DNA from: an uncultured Prevotellaceae bacterium
GTDB lineage: Bacteria; Bacteroidota; Bacteroidia; Bacteroidales; Bacteroidaceae
DNA: 64,000 nt
Direction: 5' to 3'
Assembly: GCA_947176535.1 (NCBI GenBank)
Contig: CAMWQU010000010.1
Location: forward strand, 1 to 64,000
Made by a program: the position numbers and the translations under genes. Shown piece by piece: positions 8,568-17,400 of this stretch. Position 1 is the stretch's first letter. Every line of letters begins with the position of its first letter. The notes below the pieces were generated by a model. That model saw only the letters and a program-made list of their open reading frames with translations, was not told where the DNA came from and searched no databases.

Positions 8568-9641
8568 TTACTCGATGCCTCGTTGTGTTTGTGCTTCCGT
8601 CATCATTCGGCGCATGATGTCGGTGCGCTCTTTGGGGCATATCATAAGCACGTCGCCTTCTTCCACAATGACGAAGTTCTGCAGACCATCCACGATGGCC
8701 GTGTGGTTTCCGGGGAGGCGGATGATATTGCCGCTGCAATTACTCAACTGCGCCTTGGTGTTGAGCAGCAGATTGCCGTCCTCGTCCGTGCTGCGGCAAG
8801 TGCCGATGGTGTTCCAATTTCCGAGGTCGGCCCATCCGAAGTGACATTCATAGACGTACACGTTGTCGCTCTTCTCCATGATGCCGAGGTCTACGCTGAG
8901 CATGGGCAGCACGTTGAAAAACTCCGGCAGAAACTTGGGGTCTGCACTTTCGGCATCGGCCATCATTTTGGGGATTTCCAGTTGATAGGCAGGCACCAGC
9001 ATATAGAGCGTGTGGAGCATGGCATCGACGTTGAAAAGCAGAATACCCGTGTTCCAAAGAAATCCCCCGTCGCGCATGAACGCCTCGGCGTAGGGCAGTT
9101 CCGGTTTCTCGGTAAACGTCTTTACGCGGGTGCAGTTCTCTACGGGCGATTCGTCGCCCATTTGAATGTAGCCGTAACCCGTCTCCGGGCGGCTCGGCCG
9201 GATGCCCATCACGGTAAGCCGTTCGCCCTCGGACACGAAGTGGAGAGCCTGTCGCACGTCTTCCTGGAACCGGGGTTCGTTCAGAATCAACTGGTCGGCC
9301 GGCGATACGACGATGTTCGCCTGCGGGTCGGCCTTCTTGATGACCACCGTTCCCCAGGCCACACTGGCTAATGTGCCCCGGTGGAGAGGCTCCTCCAGAA
9401 TGTGGACATCATCCACCTGCGGCAACTGCTCGTACACGTAGGGCAGATAGTCGGCGTGTGTGGAAATGTAGATGTTTTCGGGTTCGATGAACCGCGCGAA
9501 GCGTTCGTAGGTTTCCTGCAGCAGGGAACGTCCGGTGCCGAAGATGTCGATAAACTGTTTCGGATAGCTCTTGCGGCTCATAGGCCACAGCCGACTGCCC
9601 ACTCCGCCTGCCAGTATGAGACAATAGTTGTGATTTTTCAT
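8568..9641 (-). CDS. manC: Mannose-1-phosphate guanylyltransferase
   Basis: Makes GDP-mannose from mannose-1-phosphate and GTP for surface glycan synthesis. The start complementary to 9639-9641 gives MKNHNYCLILAGGVGSRLWP, with the nucleotidyltransferase signature LAGGVGSRLWPMSRKSYPKQ at residues 9-28; the longer frame to 9722 adds 27 residues without family resemblance. At 357 residues it is the single-domain GMP form, without the C-terminal isomerase domain of bifunctional ManC. Other landmarks are VVSPADQLI, FTEKPELPYAEAF and WNTGILLF. It follows the HIT gene by 67 bp and precedes a terminator, so it is probably the last gene of a greA-HIT-manC transcript. Confidence 0.93.
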   Translation of the reverse strand: MKNHNYCLILAGGVGSRLWPMSRKSYPKQFIDIFGTGRSLLQETYERFARFIEPENIYISTHADYLPYVYEQLPQVDDVHILEEPLHRGTLASVAWGTVVIKKADPQANIVVSPADQLILNEPRFQEDVRQALHFVSEGERLTVMGIRPSRPETGYGYIQMGDESPVENCTRVKTFTEKPELPYAEAFMRDGGFLWNTGILLFNVDAMLHTLYMLVPAYQLEIPKMMADAESADPKFLPEFFNVLPMLSVDLGIMEKSDNVYVYECHFGWADLGNWNTIGTCRSTDEDGNLLLNTKAQLSNCSGNIIRLPGNHTAIVDGLQNFVIVEEGDVLMICPKERTDIMRRMMTEAQTQRGIE

Positions 9642-9708
9642 AGCATGTGTAGGTTCGTTAGGTAGTCCGGTACCCGCCGTCTTTCCGTCGCCGGCGAGTG
9701 CCGGTTTT

Positions 9709-10107
9709 TTACAGGTTGTCAAACGCGTTGCGGATGGCGTCGGCCGTTTGCTGCATTTCTTCGGGTGAGAACTGCTTCTTGGAGTTGGCGAAGTTCAGGT
9801 CGCCCTCGTTTTGCATGGGTACGAGGTGGATGTGTGCGTGCGGCACTTCCAGTCCGAGCACGGCCTGTCCCACTTTGCGGCAGGGGAGCACCTCCCCGAT
9901 GGCCCGGGCCACCCGTTTGGCAAACACCTGCATGGCGGCGATTTCCTCGTCCGTGAGGTCGAAGAAGTAGTCCACCTCGCGTTTGGGGATGACCAGCGTA
10001 TGCCCTTTCTGCAGAGGGTTGATGTCGAGAAAGGCATAGAACCGGTCGTCCTCGGCGCACTTGTAGCTCGGTATGTCGCCGGCTATAATCTTTGAGAATA
10101 TGGTCAT
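9709..10107 (-). CDS. HIT family nucleotide hydrolase/transferase
   Basis: 132-residue histidine-triad protein of the HINT/PKCI branch, probably a purine nucleoside phosphoramidase in the cytoplasm. The triad HAHIH occupies residues 90-94 (His90, His92, His94), preceded by LGLEVPH and followed by LVPM. The N-terminal motif FSKIIAGDIPSYK and AFLDINPLQKGHTLVIPKR are typical. It lies 18 bp downstream of greA and is probably translated from the same message. Confidence 0.94.
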   Translation of the reverse strand: MTIFSKIIAGDIPSYKCAEDDRFYAFLDINPLQKGHTLVIPKREVDYFFDLTDEEIAAMQVFAKRVARAIGEVLPCRKVGQAVLGLEVPHAHIHLVPMQNEGDLNFANSKKQFSPEEMQQTADAIRNAFDNL

Positions 10108-10125
10108 ACCTCTACGTTATATAGA

Positions 10126-10596
10126 TTACAAATCGAAGCTGATGCTCGTGATTTCCAGTTCCACCATGCCGGCCGGCACCTTGATGTTGGCCACGTCGCC
10201 CACTTTCTTTCCCAGCAGTCCCTGGGCGATGGGGGTTCCCACGCTGATTTTGCCCTCGCGCAGATTGGCCTCGCTCTCGCTGACGATGGTGTATTTCATT
10301 TCCATACCGTTTTTGCGGTTCTTCAGCCCGACGGTAGCCAGAATCTGCACGCTGCCCGTGTCGAGCGTCTTCGTGTCGATGATTTTCGCGTCGAGGATGG
10401 TCTGCTTGAGCAGCGCAATCTTGGTTTCCAACTTCGCCTGATGCTCTTTGGCCGCATCGTATTCGGCGTTCTCGCTCAGGTCGCCTTTGTCGCGGGCCTC
10501 TGCGATGGCAGCACTGGCGGCGATTCGTTCCACGCTCTCCAGGTGTTGCAGTTCGGCTACTAATTTGTCGTAGCCCTGTTGTGACATGTAAGCCAT
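10126..10596 (-). CDS. greA: Transcription elongation factor GreA
   Basis: 156-residue factor that rescues backtracked RNA polymerase by stimulating transcript cleavage. The N-terminal coiled-coil hairpin carries the acidic tip in ARDKGDLSENAEYDAAKE (about residues 34-51), with the conserved Asp and Glu residues that act through the polymerase secondary channel. The C-terminal FKBP-like domain contains VSESEANLREGKISVGTPIA. It is the first gene of a greA-HIT-manC unit. The likely promoter at 10728-10759 lies 130 bp upstream, and a hairpin stands between promoter and start codon. Confidence 0.96.
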   Translation of the reverse strand: MAYMSQQGYDKLVAELQHLESVERIAASAAIAEARDKGDLSENAEYDAAKEHQAKLETKIALLKQTILDAKIIDTKTLDTGSVQILATVGLKNRKNGMEMKYTIVSESEANLREGKISVGTPIAQGLLGKKVGDVANIKVPAGMVELEITSISFDL

Positions 10597-10655
10597 AGTA
10601 TTATAATTCTTTAGTTGTTTTTAGTGTTTCCGATTGTCCTTTCAGAGAGTGTCAA

Positions 10656-10696
10656 AATAAGAATCCCGGCGACTTTGCATCGTCGGAATCCTTATT
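10656..10696 (-). terminator. Hairpin 5' of greA: terminator or attenuator
   Basis: A 17-position inverted repeat (arms 10656-10672 and 10680-10696) with three imperfect positions, two of which become G-U pairs in the minus-strand RNA. It is followed in that direction by TTTTG and lies between the predicted greA promoter and greA itself. It could end read-through from the GH51 gene or act as a leader hairpin for greA. Confidence 0.5.
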
Positions 10697-10727
10697 CACT
10701 TTTCTTTCTTTTAATTATCTATCGGGA

Positions 10728-10759
10728 CAAAGGTAGGGAGAAAAAACTATATCTCCAAA
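10728..10759 (-). promoter_or_regulatory. Bacteroidota promoter upstream of greA
   Basis: Minus strand TTTG (complement of 10756-10759), 20 bp, TACCTTTG (complement of 10728-10735). It begins 17 bp past the GH51 stop codon and would give a leader of about 125 nt for greA. Confidence 0.65.
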
Positions 10760-10775
10760 CATTTTGCCGATTTTA

Positions 10776-12773
10776 TCATTTTTTCACTTTATACACGGCG
10801 AACGTCTTGGCCGGAATCTGTACGTCGATGACGCTGCTGTTCTTGCCTGCTGTCGTCGGCTGGGTCGTTTCCTTCGGTGCGATGGCGTTGGGGTTGTCCA
10901 CGGTGTTCTCAAGGTCGTAGTCGCTCAGGTCGAGCAGGATGGCTTTGGCCTCCCCGGCTCCCTTCACGCCTTCGAGGCATATCTTCACCGACTTGGCCTG
11001 GTCGCAGGTGTTAGCCACTTTCACAATGACCTCGCCGCTCTCCTTGTCCCACACGGCCGAGGCCAGTACGCCGTCCTCGCCCTTCTTCGGGAAGTTGCTG
11101 TTCCGGATGGGCAGCACGTTCGTACCCCGGTTTTGGGCAAACATGGCCTGCACGTAGTAGCTGGCCGAGAGGGCGCAGCGCAGGTTGTCGTACCATATCA
11201 TGTCGGGCCGCCACTGCCATCCGTCCACGTGGCTGAACAGCGGAGCGTAGGTGGCCATGTGCACGATGTCGGCATTGCGCTCGATGCCCGTGATGAAGGC
11301 TGCTTCGTAGATGCTGGCTCCGGCGTGGTTCCACTTCTTGCCCCGGTCGTGGCAGGCATATTCGCCGGCAAAGACTTTGGGGCCGGTGCGGTCGTAGCGG
11401 TCGTAACGCTCCCATTCGTTCTTGAACCACGAAATGGGGCGGTAGAAGTGCTCGTCCACGAGGTCGGCCTTCTGCCGTTTCATGGCCTCCCAGCCGATGT
11501 CGAAGTCATGCCCCTCGGAGTTGGGGCCGCTGGTGCCGATAATCTTGATTTCGGGGTGCGCCTTCCGCACGGCGTCGGCCACAATCTTCACACGCTCGAA
11601 ATAGAACTCTCCCCACTGCTCGTTTCCGATGCCGAGGAATTTCATGTTGAAGGGTTCGGGGTGGCCCATTTCGGCGCGCACCTTGCCCCACTTGGTGTCG
11701 GCGGCTCCGTTGGCAAACTCGATGAGGTCGATGCAGTCGTCGATGTAGGGCTTCAGACCCTCTGCGGTGGCGGGGGCGTGCGCCTTCTCGTTGTTCCAGT
11801 TCTGATACTGGCAGGCCATGCCCACGTTCAGCACGGGCAGCGGCTCGGCTCCGATTTCCTCGCTCAGGAGGAAAAACTCGTAGAAGCCCAGACCGTAGGA
11901 CTGGAAGTAGTCGGGATAGTAGCGGTGGGTGAAGGTGGCCTCCCAGCGGTTCTTGTTCAGCGGACGGTTCTCAACCGGGCCCACGGTGTTCTTCCACTGG
12001 TAGCGGTTGTCCAGGGTCACTCCCTCCACGATGCAGCCGCCGGGGAAGCGGAAGACGCCGGGCTTCATGTCGGCCAAAGCCTGTGCAAGGTCTTTGCGCA
12101 TACCGTTTTCGTGGCCCATCCACGTGTCTACGGGGAACAGACTGACGTGCTCCACGTCCATCACGCCCGAGCCGGAGCGTCCGTTCTCGTCGCAGAGGAA
12201 CATGCGCAGGCGGGCCTTGTCCGTCGTCCGCGGGCTCTTCAGGGTGATGACGAATTTATGCCAGTCCTTGGAGTCCACCTTGATGGTTGCCTGTGCGAAA
12301 TCCTGTGCTTCCTCATTCGTGTAAGGCTCTATGAGCTGAACGCGCAGCACCTGAGGCTTGCCCTCGGGCACGCGGGCGTAGACGGAGAAGCGGTACTCCT
12401 TGTCCTTCTCCACGCCGATGCCGAAAAAGCCCTCGTTCACTAATCCGGTCCACCAGTCTCCGTGTCCTGCGGAGGAGAGACGGACGTAGTGGGGATTGCG
12501 GTCGAAGGGGCCGTCGTTGCGCACCTCCACCTTTCCGAAAGCCTGCCACCCCATCAGGTGGTCGGGCGTGAACTCAAACGAGCGGTTTTTCACTAATTCG
12601 GCGTACAGACCACCATCGGCGGCAAAGTTGATGTCCTCAAAGAAGATGCCATACGTGGTGGGTTGCACCGGGGCTCCGGGCTTGGCCGTCTGCACGGTCA
12701 GCGTGTAGTCCTGTGCGTGGGTGAGGGCACATGCCGAGAGGGCCGCGCCCAGCAGGATTCTGCGTAGTTTCAT
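10776..12773 (-). CDS. Alpha-L-arabinofuranosidase (GH51)
   Basis: Exported enzyme releasing arabinofuranose from arabinan or arabinoxylan side chains. The start complementary to 12771-12773 yields a signal peptide (MKLRRILLGAALSACALTHA) and 665 residues; the in-frame ATG at 12812 is excluded because it sits on the promoter. A carbohydrate-binding-like segment (about residues 60-200) precedes the TIM barrel. The acid/base is Glu385 in GIGNEQWGE and the nucleophile is Glu471 in FAGEYACHD, both standard for GH51. The C-terminal beta domain ends with PAKTFAVYKVKK. It is transcribed alone, divergent from the sulfatase gene across a 450 bp region holding a composite repeat. Confidence 0.94.
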   Translation of the reverse strand: MKLRRILLGAALSACALTHAQDYTLTVQTAKPGAPVQPTTYGIFFEDINFAADGGLYAELVKNRSFEFTPDHLMGWQAFGKVEVRNDGPFDRNPHYVRLSSAGHGDWWTGLVNEGFFGIGVEKDKEYRFSVYARVPEGKPQVLRVQLIEPYTNEEAQDFAQATIKVDSKDWHKFVITLKSPRTTDKARLRMFLCDENGRSGSGVMDVEHVSLFPVDTWMGHENGMRKDLAQALADMKPGVFRFPGGCIVEGVTLDNRYQWKNTVGPVENRPLNKNRWEATFTHRYYPDYFQSYGLGFYEFFLLSEEIGAEPLPVLNVGMACQYQNWNNEKAHAPATAEGLKPYIDDCIDLIEFANGAADTKWGKVRAEMGHPEPFNMKFLGIGNEQWGEFYFERVKIVADAVRKAHPEIKIIGTSGPNSEGHDFDIGWEAMKRQKADLVDEHFYRPISWFKNEWERYDRYDRTGPKVFAGEYACHDRGKKWNHAGASIYEAAFITGIERNADIVHMATYAPLFSHVDGWQWRPDMIWYDNLRCALSASYYVQAMFAQNRGTNVLPIRNSNFPKKGEDGVLASAVWDKESGEVIVKVANTCDQAKSVKICLEGVKGAGEAKAILLDLSDYDLENTVDNPNAIAPKETTQPTTAGKNSSVIDVQIPAKTFAVYKVKK

Positions 12774-12809
12774 AGTCTGTTTGTTATCGTTAGTAGTGAT
12801 TTTTCGCTT

Positions 12810-12841
12810 CAAAAGTACGGATAAAAACGGAGAATAGCAAA
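12810..12841 (-). promoter_or_regulatory. Bacteroidota promoter of the GH51 gene
   Basis: Minus strand TTTG (complement of 12838-12841), 20 bp, TACTTTTG (complement of 12810-12817). Predicted transcription starts about 30 nt before the chosen GH51 start. Confidence 0.75.
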
Positions 12842-12914
12842 GTTTTCCCCCACTTTTCTAACGAATACCTGCCGCGACGGCGGCTTATTCGCTCTGCCGG
12901 TCAGGGGGATAAAA

Positions 12915-13095
12915 TCCACCGTCCGCAGGCAAAGTGTATTCATCAGCCGATGAACGTACATTCACCGTCGGCGGACAGCCGTTCATCGTCGATGAATGTG
13001 CGTCCGCCGTCGATGAATACAGAATGCCCGAAAACGGCGTCGGGAATCTCCCGGAGGGCTGCCGGATATGCGCGCGTGCGTATGTAATAAATAAA
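12915..13095. repeat. Composite intergenic repeat, copy D (21-22 bp TTCATCG units)
   Basis: Lies between the divergent GH51 and sulfatase promoters and accounts for most of this 452 bp gene-free stretch. Tandem units begin at about 12915, 12939, 12961, 12982 and 13003, spaced 21-24 bp, with cores such as TTCATCGTCGATGAA (12982-12996), a perfect dyad. Some 40 bp later comes an alternating purine-pyrimidine block (ATGCGCGCGTGCGTATG, about 13068-13084) followed by the AT-rich tail TAATAAATAAA. Units and flank (AAGTGTATTCATC) match copy C at 46 kb. Confidence 0.8.
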
Positions 13096-13163
13096 GGTAG
13101 GAGCCCGTCGCTTTCCTGTGGGATGCGGCGGGAGAGAAATGTGGAAAAAATCGTTGCGTTTAT

Positions 13164-13194
13164 TTTGTTCTGCGCTCGGTTTTCATTATCTTTG
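13164..13194 (+). promoter_or_regulatory. Bacteroidota promoter of the sulfatase gene
   Basis: TTTG at 13164-13167, 19 bp, TATCTTTG at 13187-13194. Transcription is predicted near 13201, which places every in-frame start upstream of 13223 outside the message. Confidence 0.78.
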
Positions 13195-13225
13195 TCCTTG
13201 TAAACGATGTTTCGTGCCGTATATG

Positions 13226-14740
13226 ATGAAAACAGGTAAGTCGGTTCTGAGCGCATTGGCGCTTCTCCCCTGCATGGCCGCTCAGGCCCAGTCGCGTCCC
13301 AATATCCTCTTCGTTCTGTGTGATGACATGGGGTGGGGCGACCTCGGTTGCTACGGTCAGCACTACATCCGCACGCCCCACATCGACCGTCTGGCCGGTG
13401 AGGGTATGCAGTTCATGCAGGCCTACGCCGGCAGTCCCGTCAGTGCCCCCTCGCGGGCTTCGCTCATGACGGGGCAGCACACGGGTCACACCCGCATCCG
13501 CGGCAACCGCGAATACTGGCGCGGCGTGCCCATGGTGCAGTACGGGCAGAACGCGGATTTCTCGCGTGTGGGTCAGCATCCGCTGGACACGGCCCACGTG
13601 GTCATTCCTGAAATCATGAAAGCGGCGGGCTACCGCACGGCGCAGTTCGGAAAGTGGGCCGGCGGCTACGAGGGCTCCGAGTCTACGCCCGACCGGCGCG
13701 GCGTGGATGAGTTCTACGGCTACATCTGCCAGTTCCAGGCCCACCTCTACTATCCCAACTTCCTGAACGACTACCGGCGCGACCGGGGCGACACGGAGGT
13801 CAGCCGGCAGCCCCTGCCCGAGAACTATGCCCATGCCATGTACGGGCCGGACTACCGGGAACGCACCGTTTACAGTGCCGACACCATCCACCGGCGTGCC
13901 ATGGAGTGGCTCGACCGTCAGACGGCCGAACAACCCTTCTTCGGGATGTTCACCTACACGCTGCCCCATGCCGAACTGGTGCAACCCGAGGACAGCATTC
14001 TTCAGGCCTACCATCGGCAGTTTGCCGAGGACAAGACGTTCCGGGGCAATGAGTCCAGCCGGTACAATCCCGTGGAGCACGTCCATGCGGAGTTTGCCGG
14101 CATGATAACGCGACTGGATGCCTACGTGGGCGAAATCATGGACATGCTGGAGCGCAAGGGCTTGGACAAGAATACCATCGTGATATTCAGCAGCGACAAC
14201 GGCCCGCACGAGGAGGGTGGGGCAGACCCCACGTTCTTCAATCGCGACGGCGTGTTGCGCGGACTGAAACGTTCGTGCCACGAGGGCGGCATACGCATTC
14301 CGTTCATCGTGCGCTGGCCGGGTCGTGTGAAGGCCGGCACGCGCAGCGACCTGCAAATCGCCTTTTGGGACATCATGCCTACACTGGCCGACGCGGCGGG
14401 GGTGGACAACTATGTGGCCCGTTACCGCAATCCCCGTCTAGGTCGGGAAGACCATTTCGACGGCATCTCCTTCCTGCCCACCCTGTTGGGCCGCGGCCGG
14501 CAGAAGAAGCACGACTACCTGTACTGGGAGTTCCACGAAACGAACCAGATTGCCGTGCGCCGGGACAACTGGAAACTGATTGTGAAGGGCGGACGCTGCG
14601 AACTCTATGACCTGAAAAACGACATTCACGAGGACAACGACGTGTCGGCCCGCTATCCGAAAAAGACGGCCGAACTGAAGGCACTGGTGCATGAGGCGCA
14701 CATCGAGAACGAGCTGTTCCCCGTGACGCTGCCGCAATAG
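13226..14740 (+). CDS. Sulfatase, Ser-type (S-x-P-S-R active site)
   Basis: Exported type I sulfatase of 504 residues that would remove sulfate esters from glycans. The start at 13226 (13223 is equivalent) gives a signal peptide (MKTGKSVLSALALLPCMAAQ); the longer frame from 13118 begins upstream of the promoter. Metal ligands are seen in ILFVLCDDMGWGD and in FSSDNGPHEEGG. The modification site reads SAPSRASLMTG with Ser73 in the place of the more common Cys, so activity would need an anaerobic serine/cysteine sulfatase-maturing radical-SAM enzyme, which is not encoded here. GlmM and NagA follow on the same strand after 48 bp, which suggests desulfation of amino-sugar-containing glycans, though the substrate cannot be read from the sequence. 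Confidence 0.93.
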   Translation: MKTGKSVLSALALLPCMAAQAQSRPNILFVLCDDMGWGDLGCYGQHYIRTPHIDRLAGEGMQFMQAYAGSPVSAPSRASLMTGQHTGHTRIRGNREYWRGVPMVQYGQNADFSRVGQHPLDTAHVVIPEIMKAAGYRTAQFGKWAGGYEGSESTPDRRGVDEFYGYICQFQAHLYYPNFLNDYRRDRGDTEVSRQPLPENYAHAMYGPDYRERTVYSADTIHRRAMEWLDRQTAEQPFFGMFTYTLPHAELVQPEDSILQAYHRQFAEDKTFRGNESSRYNPVEHVHAEFAGMITRLDAYVGEIMDMLERKGLDKNTIVIFSSDNGPHEEGGADPTFFNRDGVLRGLKRSCHEGGIRIPFIVRWPGRVKAGTRSDLQIAFWDIMPTLADAAGVDNYVARYRNPRLGREDHFDGISFLPTLLGRGRQKKHDYLYWEFHETNQIAVRRDNWKLIVKGGRCELYDLKNDIHEDNDVSARYPKKTAELKALVHEAHIENELFPVTLPQ

Positions 14741-14788
14741 GCACACGGCTGCAAGAGAACTAAAAATATAAACCTAAATACTGATAAC

Positions 14789-16180
14789 ATGACACTGATT
14801 AAATCAATTTCCGGCATCCGCGGCACTATCGGCGGACGGGTGGGCGATACGCTCAATCCTCTGGACATCGTGAAGTTTACTTCGGCTTACGCCACACTGA
14901 TTCGTAAGACCACGAAGGTGACGTCCAACAAAATCGTTGTGGGACGCGACGCCCGCATCTCGGGCGAGATGGTGAAGAACGTCGTCTGCGGCACGCTCAT
15001 GGGTATGGGTTTCGACGTGGTGAACATCGGACTGGCCACGACTCCCACCACCGAGATTGCCGTTACCATGGAGGGCGCTTGCGGTGGTATCATTCTCACC
15101 GCCAGCCACAACCCCCGCATGTGGAATGCTTTGAAACTGCTGAATGAGAAGGGCGAGTTCCTGAACAAGGCCGAGGGTGAGGAAGTGTTGCGCATTGCCG
15201 AGGCCGAGGATTTCGAGTATGTGGACGTAGACCATCTGGGTAAGTACACGGAGAACGATACTTACGACCAGAAACATATTGATATGGTGAAGAATCTGGA
15301 GCTGGTGGACGTGGAGGCTATCCGCAACCGCAAGTTCCGCGTGGCACTGGATACCGTGAACTCCGTAGGTGGCGTCATCCTGCCGAAGCTGCTGGAGCAG
15401 TTGGGCGTGGAAACGGTGACCACCCTCTTTGGCGAGCCTACGGGCGACTTCCAGCATAACCCCGAACCCTTGGAAAAGAATCTGGCCGACATCAAGGCAC
15501 TGATGCAGAAGGGGGAACACGACATCGCTTTCGTCGTAGACCCGGACGTAGACCGCCTGGCCATGTTCTGCGAGGACGGCACCATGTATGGCGAGGAGTA
15601 CACGCTCGTTACCGTGGCTGACTACATCCTGCAGCACACACCGGGCAACACCGTCTCCAACCTCAGTTCCACACGTGCCTTGCGCGACGTCACCCGCAAG
15701 TACGGCTGTGAGTACAATGCTTCCGCCGTGGGCGAAGTGAACGTGGTGACGAAGATGAAAGACACGCACGCCGTCATTGGCGGAGAGGGCAACGGCGGAG
15801 TCATCTATCCTGCCGCCCACTACGGCCGTGACGCTTTGGTAGGTATCGCACTCATGCTGACTTATCTGGCCAAGAAGGGGATGAAGACCAGCGAACTGCG
15901 GGCTACCTATCCTCCCTATCAGATTGCGAAGAACCGCATCGACCTGACTGCCGGCACCGACGTGGACGGCATACTGGCCCGCGTGAAGGAAATGTACACG
16001 GGCAAGGCGGAGGTGAACGACATCGACGGCGTGAAGATAGACTTCCCCGACAAGTGGGTGCATCTGCGCAAGTCGAATACCGAACCCATCGTCCGCGTCT
16101 ACAGCGAGGCCGCTACAATGGAGGAGGCCGACCGTCTGGGCAAGGACATTATGGATGTGGTCTACAGTATGGTGAAATGA
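14789..16180 (+). CDS. glmM: Phosphoglucosamine mutase (phosphohexomutase family)
   Basis: 463-residue alpha-D-phosphohexomutase. The phosphoserine loop is LTASHNP with Ser106, the metal loop is VDPDVDR (about 248-254), the sugar-recognition loop is GGEGNGG (about 330), and the phosphate-binding loop is RKSNTEPIVRVY near the C-terminus. The family includes phosphomannomutase as well as GlmM; the RGTIGG start and placement beside nagA favour glucosamine-6-P to glucosamine-1-P conversion for peptidoglycan and LPS precursors. It lies 48 bp after the sulfatase and 36 bp before nagA, with no promoter-like site seen in either gap, so the three may be co-transcribed. Confidence 0.9.
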   Translation: MTLIKSISGIRGTIGGRVGDTLNPLDIVKFTSAYATLIRKTTKVTSNKIVVGRDARISGEMVKNVVCGTLMGMGFDVVNIGLATTPTTEIAVTMEGACGGIILTASHNPRMWNALKLLNEKGEFLNKAEGEEVLRIAEAEDFEYVDVDHLGKYTENDTYDQKHIDMVKNLELVDVEAIRNRKFRVALDTVNSVGGVILPKLLEQLGVETVTTLFGEPTGDFQHNPEPLEKNLADIKALMQKGEHDIAFVVDPDVDRLAMFCEDGTMYGEEYTLVTVADYILQHTPGNTVSNLSSTRALRDVTRKYGCEYNASAVGEVNVVTKMKDTHAVIGGEGNGGVIYPAAHYGRDALVGIALMLTYLAKKGMKTSELRATYPPYQIAKNRIDLTAGTDVDGILARVKEMYTGKAEVNDIDGVKIDFPDKWVHLRKSNTEPIVRVYSEAATMEEADRLGKDIMDVVYSMVK

Positions 16181-16216
16181 CCCTGACTACGAAAAAGTAT
16201 CAAAAGAGATTATAAT

Positions 16217-17380
16217 ATGCTAACACAGATTATCAACGGTCGCATTCTGACCCCGCAGGGGTGGCTGAAAGACGGAAGCATCATCCTGCGCGACAATAAA
16301 ATACTTGAAGTGACAAACTGCGACCTCGCAGTTATCGGAGCTACCATCATTGATGCCAAGGGGATGTACGTAGTGCCCGGTGGCATAGAGATGCACGTAC
16401 ACGGCGGTGGCGGACGCGACTTCCAGGAGGGTACCGAAGAGGCCTTCCGCACGGCTGTCGAGGCACATGCCAAGCACGGTACCACGAGTATCTTCCCGAC
16501 ACTCTCCAGCAGCACGGTGCCCATGATTGAGCAGGCTGTGGAGACTTGTAACAAGCTGATGGCGGAGCCTGATTCGCCCATCCTCGGTCTGCACCTTGAG
16601 GGACACTATCTGAACCCCATGAAGGCCGGAGCGCAGATTCCCGAATGGCTGAAAGACCCGGATCCCAACGAGTACATACCTCTCGTGGAGAACAGTCCTT
16701 GTCTGAAGCGCTGGGATGCAGCTCCGGAGTTGCCGGGAGCCATGCAGTTCGGTAAGTTCTGCGCCGAGAAGGGCATTCTGCCTTCCATTGCCCACACGCA
16801 TGCGGAATACAGCGACGTGAAAACGGCTTTTGAGGCCGGATATACCCACGTCACGCACTTCTATAACGCCATGCCCGGTTTCCACAACAAGCAGGGCTAC
16901 AAGTACGAGGGTACCGTGGAGAGCGTTTACCTCATCGACGACATGACCATAGAGTGCGTGGCTGACGGCATACACGTTCCGCCGACCATTCTGCGCATGG
17001 CCTACAAGATTAAGGGTGTGGAGCGTATGGCACTCATCACCGATGCGCTGGCCGTGGCTGCCGCACCTGCCGATGCCGTGGCTTTCGATCCCCGTGTCAT
17101 TGTGGAAGACGGTGTGGCCAAGCTCAACGACCGTTCGGCCCTGGCAGGTTCCATCGCCACCACCGACCGCCTCATCCGCACGGCGGTTAATCTGGCTGAG
17201 ATACCTCTGGAGGATGCCGTTCGTATGTGTTCCGAGACGCCGTCGCTCATCATGCACGTCAATGACCGCAAGGGTACGTTGCAGCGCGGCAAGGATGCTG
17301 ACATCATGATTCTGGACGACAAACTCGAAATCCGTTGCATCTGGCAGATGGGAAAGATTATCGAGAATACGCTGTTCTAA
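16217..17380 (+). CDS. nagA: N-acetylglucosamine-6-phosphate deacetylase
   Basis: 387-residue amidohydrolase that converts GlcNAc-6-P to GlcN-6-P and acetate. Landmarks are the N-terminal metal-site motif GGIEMHVHGGGG, HLEGHYLNPMKAGAQ, the histidine cluster in YTHVTHFYNAMPGF, DGIHVPP and the catalytic Asp in ALITDALAV. There is no signal peptide, so it acts in the cytoplasm. It is the last gene of a plus-strand run ended by a clear terminator 20 bp past the stop. NagB, the next enzyme of the pathway, is encoded 4 kb away on the other strand as a separate unit. Confidence 0.96.
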   Translation: MLTQIINGRILTPQGWLKDGSIILRDNKILEVTNCDLAVIGATIIDAKGMYVVPGGIEMHVHGGGGRDFQEGTEEAFRTAVEAHAKHGTTSIFPTLSSSTVPMIEQAVETCNKLMAEPDSPILGLHLEGHYLNPMKAGAQIPEWLKDPDPNEYIPLVENSPCLKRWDAAPELPGAMQFGKFCAEKGILPSIAHTHAEYSDVKTAFEAGYTHVTHFYNAMPGFHNKQGYKYEGTVESVYLIDDMTIECVADGIHVPPTILRMAYKIKGVERMALITDALAVAAAPADAVAFDPRVIVEDGVAKLNDRSALAGSIATTDRLIRTAVNLAEIPLEDAVRMCSETPSLIMHVNDRKGTLQRGKDADIMILDDKLEIRCIWQMGKIIENTLF

Positions 17381-17400
17381 GTACGGCCTATTTATACGAT

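Noticed and set aside
10764..12443. 559-residue plus-strand open frame
   Set aside because: Antisense shadow of the GH51 gene, which has catalytic motifs and a promoter; the antisense product is Val/His/Gly-rich with no domain.
13160..14356. 398-residue minus-strand open frame
   Set aside because: Antisense shadow of the sulfatase gene.
14804..17257. Minus-strand open frames of 419 and 345 residues
   Set aside because: Antisense shadows of glmM and nagA.
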